From: Lachnospira eligens
GTDB lineage: Bacteria > Bacillota > Clostridia > Lachnospirales > Lachnospiraceae
DNA length: 64,000 nucleotides
Direction of reading: 5' to 3'
Assembly (NCBI RefSeq): GCF_009680455.1
Contig: NZ_WKRD01000001.1
Coordinates: 1 to 64,000, forward strand
Position 1 is the stretch's first letter. Every line of letters starts with the position of its first letter. The translations under genes and the position numbers were made by a program. Positions 53,341 to 60,698 of this stretch are shown here, piece after piece. The notes beneath the pieces are model-generated. The model did no database searches. It was not told the DNA's origin and worked only from the letters and a program-made list of their open reading frames with translations.

Positions 53341-54024
53341 TTACTCATCTTCTAACTGTGATTTAATAATTAATCTTGAGAATATCTGTAACACAAGAGA
53401 GTACACAAAGCCTATGTAACACATAGCATTTATACTAAACATATCCTCCATTCCATACTCTCCAAGTTTGCTTCTAATATACATCCCAATTATTATTGTT
53501 ACTCCAAACATAACCATTCCACATATAGACATTCCATTATCTACATCGACAATTGTGTCTATATGATAATCTGATATTATGTATTTAATCAGTAATGCAT
53601 CTACAATCAAAAGAACAACATATCCAATTATAAATGCCAGACAACAGATAACTATTAAAAAATTTAATTTCACACCATATTCCGACATATCTCCTGATTT
53701 GAAAACCAATCTATACAAGAATTTAATTGCACTAATTTTTTCTGTTTTACTTACAATCCATGCGTCTATATTCAGCTTATATCCCATTCCGAAAAACTGT
53801 ACTATTGCCAGAAATATAGCACTAAAAATGCTTATAATTCTTATTACTGAATTGGGTTTACCAAAGTTTCTTAACATATCCATCACAAAGTTAGTCTGCT
53901 GATAAACCTTCTTCTGAACGGAAGCATTCTGCTCGCTATTAATGCTCTTTCCACATTTGGTACAAAATTTTGCTTCACTATCAATAGGTGAACCGCAGTA
54001 CTGACAAAATTTTTTCTCTTCCAT
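53341..54024 (-). CDS. Zinc-ribbon membrane protein
   Basis: 227 aa. An N-terminal double-Cys zinc ribbon FCQYCGSPIDSEAKFCTKCG (about residues 6-25), then about four to five membrane helices (about 60-215). No other family motif. It is minus-strand, downstream of the LRR lipoprotein gene with an 18-nt gap, probably the same transcript. Function unknown; comparable to the 29913-30785 protein in layout. Confidence 0.82.
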   Translation of the reverse strand: MEEKKFCQYCGSPIDSEAKFCTKCGKSINSEQNASVQKKVYQQTNFVMDMLRNFGKPNSVIRIISIFSAIFLAIVQFFGMGYKLNIDAWIVSKTEKISAIKFLYRLVFKSGDMSEYGVKLNFLIVICCLAFIIGYVVLLIVDALLIKYIISDYHIDTIVDVDNGMSICGMVMFGVTIIIGMYIRSKLGEYGMEDMFSINAMCYIGFVYSLVLQIFSRLIIKSQLEDE

Positions 54025-54042
54025 ATTTTTTCTCCTTATTAT

Positions 54043-55311
54043 CTAATAATATTTAAAACTATCCGGATTAATCTGATTTGCCTTATTATATATATCTGTA
54101 AAAACACTGAATCCAGCAAATATACCATTTGCTATATCTACTACATCGTCTGTAATTAATGTGTTTGTACATGCTGCAATCATTTTGTCCCTAGATGTTT
54201 CAATTATTGCATTACATGACTTTCTACTATCATATACAGTATTATCATTATCAACTTCTATGTGTTCTAAAACACTGCAACCATGAAAAATATTGTTTCC
54301 GATATAGTTTACGCTCTTGGGTATATAAACACTTTTTAATTTACTACAATTTTCAAAAGCATAATTTCCAATTATCTTTAATGTATCAGGTAATTTAATT
54401 TCAGCAAATTTGCTATAAGTAAATGCTCTTTCTTCTATTTCCTTAACTCCTTCAGGTATAACCAAACTATCAATTTCACACCCATAAAAAGCATCCTCAG
54501 CAATACATAAAATATCATCTGGAATTGAAAAATCCTTATTTATAGCATAAATTAATGTTTTTGTATCATTGTTAATAATGCAATTATTCTTTTCACTGAA
54601 TATTCTATTATCTTTTGAAATCTGAATATCTGATAAATTATTGCATCCGGTAAATACACCATTTCCTATTGCCCGTACCGTTTTCGGTATAAAGATACTT
54701 TCAAGTGATTTACAACCAGTAAAAGCACTGTCACCTATTTTTTCAACTCCATCTGTCATATATATTTTTTTTAAAGAATCACAGCTAGCAAATGTATATC
54801 CATCTATAAAATACAGACTAGGAGGCAACACTATTTCACTTAAGCAGTCACAATTTACAAAAGTACTCGATCCTATTTCTTCCAGACCATCTGCAATATA
54901 GAAATTTTCTATATTTTTTCCAACCTCAGACCCTAACCCACTGAACATATTGTTTCCTAATTTAGTAATTCCGCTATCAATAACAACTGTATTTATAACT
55001 ATATTTGACTTATGCCATGTATCTTCTGTTATCACCCCTTCTCCGTAAATAATTAATGTATTATCTTTGTAGTACCATTTTGCCTTACTCCCACAAGTTC
55101 CTTTATCTTCTGCAGAAGTTTCTGGCAATCTTTCCTTTATTTCTGATATTTTTTGCTTTACTTCTGTCCTCTTGTTTTCATATATGTTTTGTACCATTTG
55201 TTCATTATTATCAGATGTGCCAGTTTCCTTTATGTTTATCTGATTTTTTCCACACCCAGCAAGTCCTATTAACATAATAACTGTCAACATTAAAACTATT
55301 TTCTTTTTCAT
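54043..55311 (-). CDS. BspA-type leucine-rich-repeat lipoprotein
   Basis: 422 aa. Lipobox LIGLAGC at about residues 16-22, a polar stalk (about 25-75), then about ten BspA/TpLRR repeats (IGSSTFVNCDCLSEIVLPPS, IGDSAFTGCKSLESIFIPKT, IGNYAFENCSKLKSVYIPKS). Surface LRR lipoproteins often mediate binding or adhesion. The ATG at 55311 was chosen, with AAGGAG 9 nt upstream; the TTG two codons earlier is less likely. Its 5' end is almost identical to that of the next gene. Confidence 0.9.
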   Translation of the reverse strand: MKKKIVLMLTVIMLIGLAGCGKNQINIKETGTSDNNEQMVQNIYENKRTEVKQKISEIKERLPETSAEDKGTCGSKAKWYYKDNTLIIYGEGVITEDTWHKSNIVINTVVIDSGITKLGNNMFSGLGSEVGKNIENFYIADGLEEIGSSTFVNCDCLSEIVLPPSLYFIDGYTFASCDSLKKIYMTDGVEKIGDSAFTGCKSLESIFIPKTVRAIGNGVFTGCNNLSDIQISKDNRIFSEKNNCIINNDTKTLIYAINKDFSIPDDILCIAEDAFYGCEIDSLVIPEGVKEIEERAFTYSKFAEIKLPDTLKIIGNYAFENCSKLKSVYIPKSVNYIGNNIFHGCSVLEHIEVDNDNTVYDSRKSCNAIIETSRDKMIAACTNTLITDDVVDIANGIFAGFSVFTDIYNKANQINPDSFKYY

Positions 55312-55335
55312 AAACAATTCTCCTTGTGTGTTAAT

Positions 55336-55674
55336 TTATTGCTGTACTCTTTCATAAATTCCAACGGAACCATTTTTAGCTGTTAATGTTAATTTATTAT
55401 CTGATAAAGTGTAACTCCAAACATCATCACCTATTTTCAATCTTCCATTTTCAGAAATCCATTTCTCTTGATATCCTGCACTTGTTACACTAGTTCCATC
55501 ACTAAACAATTCAAATCTTTCATAAAACCATGAACTATCCTTTCCTTCCTTTATTTCCCATCTTCCTAATATTGCATTTTGTTGCGCTGTCTGTTGTGTC
55601 CCAGATTTTCCTCCACAAGCAACAAGAGCTACCAGCATCATTAAAGTCAACACTAAAACCACTTTCTTTTTCAT
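55336..55674 (-). CDS. Small lipoprotein, META/lipocalin-like
   Basis: 112 aa. Lipobox LVALVAC with Cys at about residue 20, followed by a short Gln-rich linker and a beta domain (ILGRWEIKEGKDSSWFYERFELFSDGTS, given in part) resembling small lipocalin/DUF5640-like modules. The first 26 nt from the Shine-Dalgarno sequence into the coding region match those of the LRR gene, implying duplication of the leader. First gene of this minus-strand set. Confidence 0.82.
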   Translation of the reverse strand: MKKKVVLVLTLMMLVALVACGGKSGTQQTAQQNAILGRWEIKEGKDSSWFYERFELFSDGTSVTSAGYQEKWISENGRLKIGDDVWSYTLSDNKLTLTAKNGSVGIYERVQQ

Positions 55675-55719
55675 AAACAATTCTCCTTTGCAATTTTATT
55701 AACTGTATAAACACAGACT

Positions 55720-55769
55720 GCCTATTTAGTTAATGAAATTTTAGCATTTTAGACTATATAATTCAAGTT
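55720..55769. repeat. Promoter-proximal 50-bp repeat, copy A
   Basis: GCCTATTTAGTTAATG...GACTATATAATTCAAGT. Matches 55853-55902 (copy B) over 50 bp at about 80% by eye. Its minus strand contains TTGAAT-N17-TAAAAT (55766-55738), the likely promoter of the lipoprotein genes. Confidence 0.75.
55738..55766 (-). promoter_or_regulatory. Promoter of the lipoprotein/LRR genes
   Basis: TTGAAT and TAAAAT with a 17-nt spacer on the minus strand, about 64 nt before the small lipoprotein start. Confidence 0.65.
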
Positions 55770-55852
55770 ATTTTTAACTGTATGCACAGTTTATATATTC
55801 TATTCTGTTTCCATCTCACATCAGAATATTTTAACTATGTAAGCATAAAATA

Positions 55853-55902
55853 GCCTATATAGTTTATGTAAAATTACCATTTCCGACCATACAATTCAAG
55901 TA
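55853..55902. repeat. Promoter-proximal 50-bp repeat, copy B
   Basis: GCCTATATAGTTTATG...GACCATACAATTCAAGT, in the same orientation as copy A, 133 bp to the right. It ends close to TATAAT (55901-55906) and CTATAGGC (55913-55920), which lie just before the XRE gene. Candidate binding site of that regulator. Confidence 0.7.
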
Positions 55903-55929
55903 TAATTATATTCTATAGGCAGGTATATT

Positions 55930-56262
55930 ATGGATTATTATATGATTGGGCAAAAAATCAGAAAATTTAGAAAAGGATGTGGATTATCACAGGAACAACT
56001 GGCTGAAAAAGTAGGAATCTCTACAACACATTTGAGCCATATCGAAACAGGAAACACTAAGCTCAGCTTACCGGTATTTGTTGATATTGCAGAAGCTTTA
56101 TCTGTACAGACTGATGAGCTGCTTTACGACACACCAAGTATTAATCTATCTACCAAAGCAGAAATACTAAATGTTTTGGATTCGTGTTCAACACAGGATT
56201 TTTATATTTTAAGAGACATTATTAATGCTACAAAATGTTCACTTGATAAGTACAGAAATTAA
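55930..56262 (+). CDS. XRE-family transcriptional regulator
   Basis: 110 aa. N-terminal HTH_3 domain: IGQKIRKFRKGCGLSQEQLAEKVGISTTHLSHIETGNTKLSL (given in part, about residues 6-47). C-terminal helical tail without a known effector domain. Divergent to the lipoprotein genes with two direct repeats between, so probably their regulator. Confidence 0.9.
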   Translation: MDYYMIGQKIRKFRKGCGLSQEQLAEKVGISTTHLSHIETGNTKLSLPVFVDIAEALSVQTDELLYDTPSINLSTKAEILNVLDSCSTQDFYILRDIINATKCSLDKYRN

Positions 56263-56280
56263 TTCACTCACAATTAATAA

Positions 56281-56332
56281 AGAACCGGATCGCAAGAAAA
56301 TCCCTCAAAGGATTCTCTCCGACCCGGTTCTT
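56281..56332. terminator. Terminator between convergent genes
   Basis: The arms AGAACCGGATCG and CGACCCGGTTCT (one mismatch) enclose a loop with a smaller ATCC/GGAT stem. On the minus strand TTCTTTATTAA follows. It probably ends both the XRE and the Tp47-like transcripts. Confidence 0.75.
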
Positions 56333-56372
56333 TGGCTTGTTTATAGTTTTATTATGATTGTAAGCATATCAA

Positions 56373-57851
56373 TTATCTGACGTCTTTAATTCTGCGTCTT
56401 GATACAACTGCTACACCTGCTGCCAGGGCAAGTAATGCAGCTAATGAATATACTGCCATGTTGTCTGCATCGCCAGTCTTAACATCTGATACAGATGTAT
56501 CTGATGTACCTGCATCAGTTGTGTTGCCAGACTCTTCTGAACCAGAAGGTGTACCTGCATCAACCTTTACTAATGCATTGATTGCTGCTGTAAGATGCTC
56601 TGTTGCCTCATCAACATCTGCCTGATATTCTGCAACTGCAAGTGCATCGACTGCTTCCTCATACTCAAGCTTCATAGCTGCCCAAGACTCGGCTGTGTAA
56701 TCAGCTTCGTTAAGTGCATCTGCTGCTGCAATAGCTGCTGAAAGCTTTGATGTATCACTTACAGGTGCTTTAACCTTAACGATATTAGCATCAGTTGCTT
56801 CAAAATCAATTGTAGTATCAGTATATCCTAATGCATATACAGTAAGTGACCAGTAACCTGTTCCGTCATATCCTGCTGGTAACTTGCAGCGTGCTGAATC
56901 TGTAAGTCCAAGCTGGATTCCCATTGATTTGTGCATCCAGTTGTCTGCTGCGAATTTAGTACCATATGTAGCAACTACATTTGTTCTTGTTGCATCATTT
57001 CCATAGTATGTCCACTTAACAGTCTGCATCATAGCACCTAATGCGCCATAACCATCGCCATTAATATCAACTCTTAAGAATTCACCGTATGAACCTGTAG
57101 CATCTTTTACTGTAGATGTAATGTTAGCAGCTACGCTGATATCCTGCTCTGCAAATGATTTGCCATTGCCAGTCTGTCTTGCAGAGAATGAATATGTTCC
57201 GTCTGCATTCTTAACTGCTGTCTTAAGTCCGTTAGTATCTGCATTAACTGCAGCTGTATACTCATATGAGCTAAGCTTGTTCTCACCAAATCCACCGTAT
57301 AACTTTTCTCCATTCTTGACAACTCTGTAATGCTGCTCAAAATCAGCAAGATCAGATGTCTTAACCTTAACCGGAACATACTTAATACCAGTTACTTCAT
57401 AAGAAGAAAGCTTAGATGTTGTACCATCTGTATTAGTAATTACTCCCTTACTATATGAAAGCTGTGTACCATCTGTAAGAATCATTATCTGATTCTTTGC
57501 ATCACCAGTCCAGCCGGCAAGCTCATACTTCTTACCATCTTCTGTATCAATTGTTGCCATGCACTGGTAGCTTCCTCTGTGAAGACCATGGTTAGTTGTA
57601 GCTCTTGTTACTGTATCAAAAGCTCCCTTATCATACTCACCATGTGTATCCTTCTCATTAGATGTTGTTACATCTCCTGCGTTATATACGCCCTCATTAG
57701 CCCAGTATTCCTGCCATGTAAGTCCAGCATATACATATGAATAATCACCATCTGCTGCATGTGTATCAGACACAAGAGCTGGAAGTGCTGTAACTGCAAG
57801 AACAGTAGCGGCTGCAACAGCAGCAATCTTAGTAAAAATGTTCTTCCTCAT
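56373..57851 (-). CDS. Tp47-like surface protein with FIVAR domain
   Basis: 492 aa. Signal peptide (residues 1-32). The mature protein begins with YVYAGLTWQEYWANEGVY, resembling proteins annotated as penicillin-binding Tp47 domain proteins in Lachnospiraceae. A FIVAR-like helical repeat lies at about 373-432, then a Ser/Thr linker, VKTGD, a membrane helix and SRRRIKDVR. Its ligand and activity are unknown here; beta-lactam binding is only a family name. Last gene of the ApbE/FMN locus on the minus strand. Confidence 0.82.
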   Translation of the reverse strand: MRKNIFTKIAAVAAATVLAVTALPALVSDTHAADGDYSYVYAGLTWQEYWANEGVYNAGDVTTSNEKDTHGEYDKGAFDTVTRATTNHGLHRGSYQCMATIDTEDGKKYELAGWTGDAKNQIMILTDGTQLSYSKGVITNTDGTTSKLSSYEVTGIKYVPVKVKTSDLADFEQHYRVVKNGEKLYGGFGENKLSSYEYTAAVNADTNGLKTAVKNADGTYSFSARQTGNGKSFAEQDISVAANITSTVKDATGSYGEFLRVDINGDGYGALGAMMQTVKWTYYGNDATRTNVVATYGTKFAADNWMHKSMGIQLGLTDSARCKLPAGYDGTGYWSLTVYALGYTDTTIDFEATDANIVKVKAPVSDTSKLSAAIAAADALNEADYTAESWAAMKLEYEEAVDALAVAEYQADVDEATEHLTAAINALVKVDAGTPSGSEESGNTTDAGTSDTSVSDVKTGDADNMAVYSLAALLALAAGVAVVSRRRIKDVR

Positions 57852-57942
57852 AAATCCTCCTTGTTTTGCGAAGCAAAATCCGAACCCATTGGTGAGGAGA
57901 GGAATTTTGCCTCCTTATAATTTTTTCTATTACAAATCTGCT

Positions 57943-59355
57943 CTACTTCTTAGCAGATTTATAAGCATAGTAAAATGCCTTCTTTATGGCATTGCTTGAT
58001 TTAGTAGCCCCAGAAACACTGTCAACGCCTGATGTACTCTGATTTGCAAGAAGCTGTGCAGGAACCTTTGCATTTGCCATATTAAAATACTGCACATCCT
58101 GCGCACTCGCTTCTGATTCAGCAGTAACCGATGTAATCGTATCTCCCGATATGACTATTGTAACCGTTACATTGTAGTTATAAGTCTCACACACAGCGGA
58201 ACCTGTATAAGTTCCATCTGCTTTAAATTTTGTATTAGCCGGTGTATCACTGCCTGAACCGCCGCTCAGCTCTCCACTATTGTCAGAACCATTATCCGGC
58301 TTGGCTGACTGATTACCACTGTCAGAACTATTACCTGATGAATTACCAGAAACATTATCCGAACCGGAATTATTGCTATTTCCCGACACTTCATTTCCTA
58401 CACCACCAGCCTGTGAGTCTGACTGTCCATCTGATGAAACTGATTCTTCCAGACTCTCTTGTGTTGTTCCTTCGGCATCTGTCTTAGCCGTACTGCTCTC
58501 AATCTCTTTGACCATTGCTGCAACTGTCTCTTCGTTAAAGAAATCGTTCCATTCCTCATTGTCTTCCGATGCCGACACTGTCTGTCTTCCTGCAAAGCAC
58601 GACACCGTCATCACTGCACATATAACCAATGCCAGTCCATACAGAACCGTCTCTGGTTTCTTACCGTATGCCTTTCCAGCTCTTGCTGCCTTTACTGATA
58701 CAGCCTTTGCTATTCTCATAGCTGCATAGCCTAGGAAAACTATGCTGTAGATAACTACATTTGCAATATACATGCCAAGTCCAAGTCTCGCATAAGGTAT
58801 GTTAATGAGCATAATGTGAACATACATAAGACCATAAAACACATATGCTGTGCGCTGTAACTGCTTCCACTTCTTAGCCTGCATCTTCTTTCTTACAGAT
58901 GGAAAAGATGTAACTGTAAGCACAAGCATTATAGATATAAGCACAAGACTTATTACCGCAGCTGCAAGCTGTGTGGCTGATAACAGGCTTGTCTTAGTAA
59001 ATAACATTCTGAAATATGTCATTCCATATGTGAAATTATGACACAGGACGAGTATTGCCGCTGTAATTGACAATTCACCTCTTATCTTCATAAGCGGTGC
59101 AATCAGCTTGCTGCCCTTAGGAAGTGCACCTGCGTACATTACTGCAACGAACATTGCCGTTCCAATAGAGCCTTTTGCAAATATTCCTAGTATATTGTTC
59201 TTTACAAACAAAGGCATTGGCAGAAACTCAAGCAGGAATACCGCAATAGAGATTACTGCCGCCCCTATATAGTAGATACCCGCGTGTTTTTTTAGTGAAC
59301 CTTTAAGAAAATATATGAATAAAGCTACGATTATAAGTGATATTATTAATAACAT
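57943..59355 (-). CDS. Ferric-reductase-like membrane protein with C-terminal FMN-binding domain
   Basis: 470 aa. Six N-terminal membrane helices (about 1-220) include VLCHNF and YVHIML, likely heme ligands as in MsrQ/YedZ-type proteins. A Ser/Gly/Asn-rich extracellular linker follows (about 290-365), then an FMN-binding domain (about 375-470) ending in DSVSGAT (445-451). Thr451 is the expected site of covalent FMN attachment by ApbE. It should carry electrons across the membrane to an external flavin. Downstream of apbE on the same strand. Confidence 0.88.
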   Translation of the reverse strand: MLLIISLIIVALFIYFLKGSLKKHAGIYYIGAAVISIAVFLLEFLPMPLFVKNNILGIFAKGSIGTAMFVAVMYAGALPKGSKLIAPLMKIRGELSITAAILVLCHNFTYGMTYFRMLFTKTSLLSATQLAAAVISLVLISIMLVLTVTSFPSVRKKMQAKKWKQLQRTAYVFYGLMYVHIMLINIPYARLGLGMYIANVVIYSIVFLGYAAMRIAKAVSVKAARAGKAYGKKPETVLYGLALVICAVMTVSCFAGRQTVSASEDNEEWNDFFNEETVAAMVKEIESSTAKTDAEGTTQESLEESVSSDGQSDSQAGGVGNEVSGNSNNSGSDNVSGNSSGNSSDSGNQSAKPDNGSDNSGELSGGSGSDTPANTKFKADGTYTGSAVCETYNYNVTVTIVISGDTITSVTAESEASAQDVQYFNMANAKVPAQLLANQSTSGVDSVSGATKSSNAIKKAFYYAYKSAKK

Positions 59356-59449
59356 GTCTGCTCCTTCTAGTCTTTATATCAACGGTTAGTTTTCATAAAC
59401 AAAAGTAATTTCATCTATCTTTAATTAGTTTTTTCTAACTGTTCTATAG

Positions 59450-59477
59450 AATATATTTTAGTCCCTGCATTTGTCAA
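59450..59477 (-). promoter_or_regulatory. Promoter of the FMN-binding protein gene
   Basis: TTGACA (59477-59472) and TATATT (59455-59450), 16-nt spacer. GTTCTATA on the plus strand lies immediately beyond the -10, as at the apbE promoter, and GTTAG-N6-CTAAT adds an inverted repeat. Confidence 0.6.
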
Positions 59478-59502
59478 TACAGACTGTTAATAATAATTCT
59501 CA

Positions 59503-60543
59503 TTAAGGCTGTCTGGTAATTATTTCCGTGTTCATATTTGTTGAAAAACTGTCAGCTATTCCCTCTGACACATATACTTTGATTCCATCATAAAGTATCA
59601 TCTCAAAATCAAGCGAGCCACTTCTATACAACTCTTTCGCACCATCAAGCCCCATTACAAAAAGCGCAGTTGATAATGCATCTGCTGTTGTTCCGTCAGA
59701 GCATACAATTGTAACCGAAGTCAGGTCGCTCTCTGATGGATAACCTGTCTGCGGGTCTATAATATGATGGTATACTTGTCCGTCCTGCTCAAAATACCGC
59801 TCGTACCCACCTGATGTTATAACTGCCTTATCAGCAGTGCTTAATACACCAAGATAACTGCTTTCACTGTCTGGATTCTGTATGGCAACCCTCCAGTCTG
59901 AGCCATCAGTCTTAGTTCCAAGCACCTGCACATTGCCTCCAAGATTAATGATTGCGTGCTCTATGCCGCAGTCCTTCATAATCTGAATCACCCTTGAAGA
60001 AGTATAACCTTTGGCAATTCCACCAAGGTCAATGCTTGCACCATCTGACAATGTCACCTGCTGCCCGTTAACCTCCACATTTGTATAAGAAACATGCTTA
60101 AGTACATCCGCAATCTCGCTGCTTTCAGGCACTCTGTAATTCTTGGTGGTAAATCCCCACAGTTCCATAACCGGGTATATCGTAATATCGAAAGCACCTT
60201 TAGTTTCTTTAGATACCTGCATTGCCCTGTTCATTATAAATGCGGTTTCTTCCGATACTTCACCGCTTCCATTTTCATTTATCTTAGTAACATCACTGTC
60301 CTCATTTCCTACCGAAAACATTGCATCAAGCCGGTTAATCTCCTGAACTGCTTTACTTACTGCTTCCTCTGAATTGCTGCCATATGCAGTAAGCGACATA
60401 TATGTATCCATTGCAAATATTTCCTGTGTACTCTGGACTGTATCGTCCTTCTCTGGCTTACTGCCACCACATGCCGTCAAAACAGCCGCTGCAAGAATTG
60501 CTGTAATTCCTGCCAATATATATTTTCTGATATTATATTTCAT
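59503..60543 (-). CDS. apbE: FAD:protein FMN transferase ApbE (lipoprotein)
   Basis: 346 aa. Lipobox LTAC at about residues 22-25, so it is extracytoplasmic. ApbE-family motifs: AMDTYMSLTAYG (about 43), DLGGIAKGYTSS (about 172), INLGGNVQVLG (about 198) and the Mg-binding block DGTTADALSTALFVMG (about 281). It transfers FMN from FAD to a Thr in DxxxGAT motifs; the FMN-binding protein 59355 supplies exactly that motif. Confidence 0.93.
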   Translation of the reverse strand: MKYNIRKYILAGITAILAAAVLTACGGSKPEKDDTVQSTQEIFAMDTYMSLTAYGSNSEEAVSKAVQEINRLDAMFSVGNEDSDVTKINENGSGEVSEETAFIMNRAMQVSKETKGAFDITIYPVMELWGFTTKNYRVPESSEIADVLKHVSYTNVEVNGQQVTLSDGASIDLGGIAKGYTSSRVIQIMKDCGIEHAIINLGGNVQVLGTKTDGSDWRVAIQNPDSESSYLGVLSTADKAVITSGGYERYFEQDGQVYHHIIDPQTGYPSESDLTSVTIVCSDGTTADALSTALFVMGLDGAKELYRSGSLDFEMILYDGIKVYVSEGIADSFSTNMNTEIITRQP

Positions 60544-60581
60544 GCTTTTAAGTTTTATCCTCCATCTTATACTGGTTAGTT

Positions 60582-60617
60582 CTATAAAACTTTATAGCAT
60601 AATAATTAAAATGTCAA
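60582..60617 (-). promoter_or_regulatory. Promoter of apbE with a palindrome at the -10
   Basis: TTGACA (60617-60612) and an extended -10 TGC-TATAAA (60596-60591), 15-nt spacer. CTATAAA-N2-TTTATAG (60582-60597) is a perfect palindrome on it. GGTTAGTT and GTTCTATA are shared with the region before 59355. Confidence 0.55.
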
Positions 60618-60642
60618 TCACATACGGTCACACATTCACCAC

Positions 60643-60672
60643 GCAAAAACACCCGCAATATAATTGCGGGTG
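60643..60672 (-). terminator. Terminator of the pectin-lyase-fold gene
   Basis: The perfect 9-bp arms CACCCGCAA and TTGCGGGTG, 5-nt loop, are followed by TTTTTGCG on the minus strand. They lie 27 nt past the stop. Confidence 0.9.
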
Positions 60673-60698
60673 CTCCTGTAAAGAAAATTCTTATGAAA

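Noticed and set aside
57852-57942. Riboswitch between FMN gene and Tp47-like gene
   Set aside because: Only a small TTTTGC-GAA-GCAAAA hairpin and a ribosome binding site are visible; no known aptamer motif.
59355-59503. Rnf or Nqr complex
   Set aside because: ApbE and an FMN domain are present, but no RnfA/B/C/D/E or Nqr subunits occur in the window, and the fused heme domain points to a different system.
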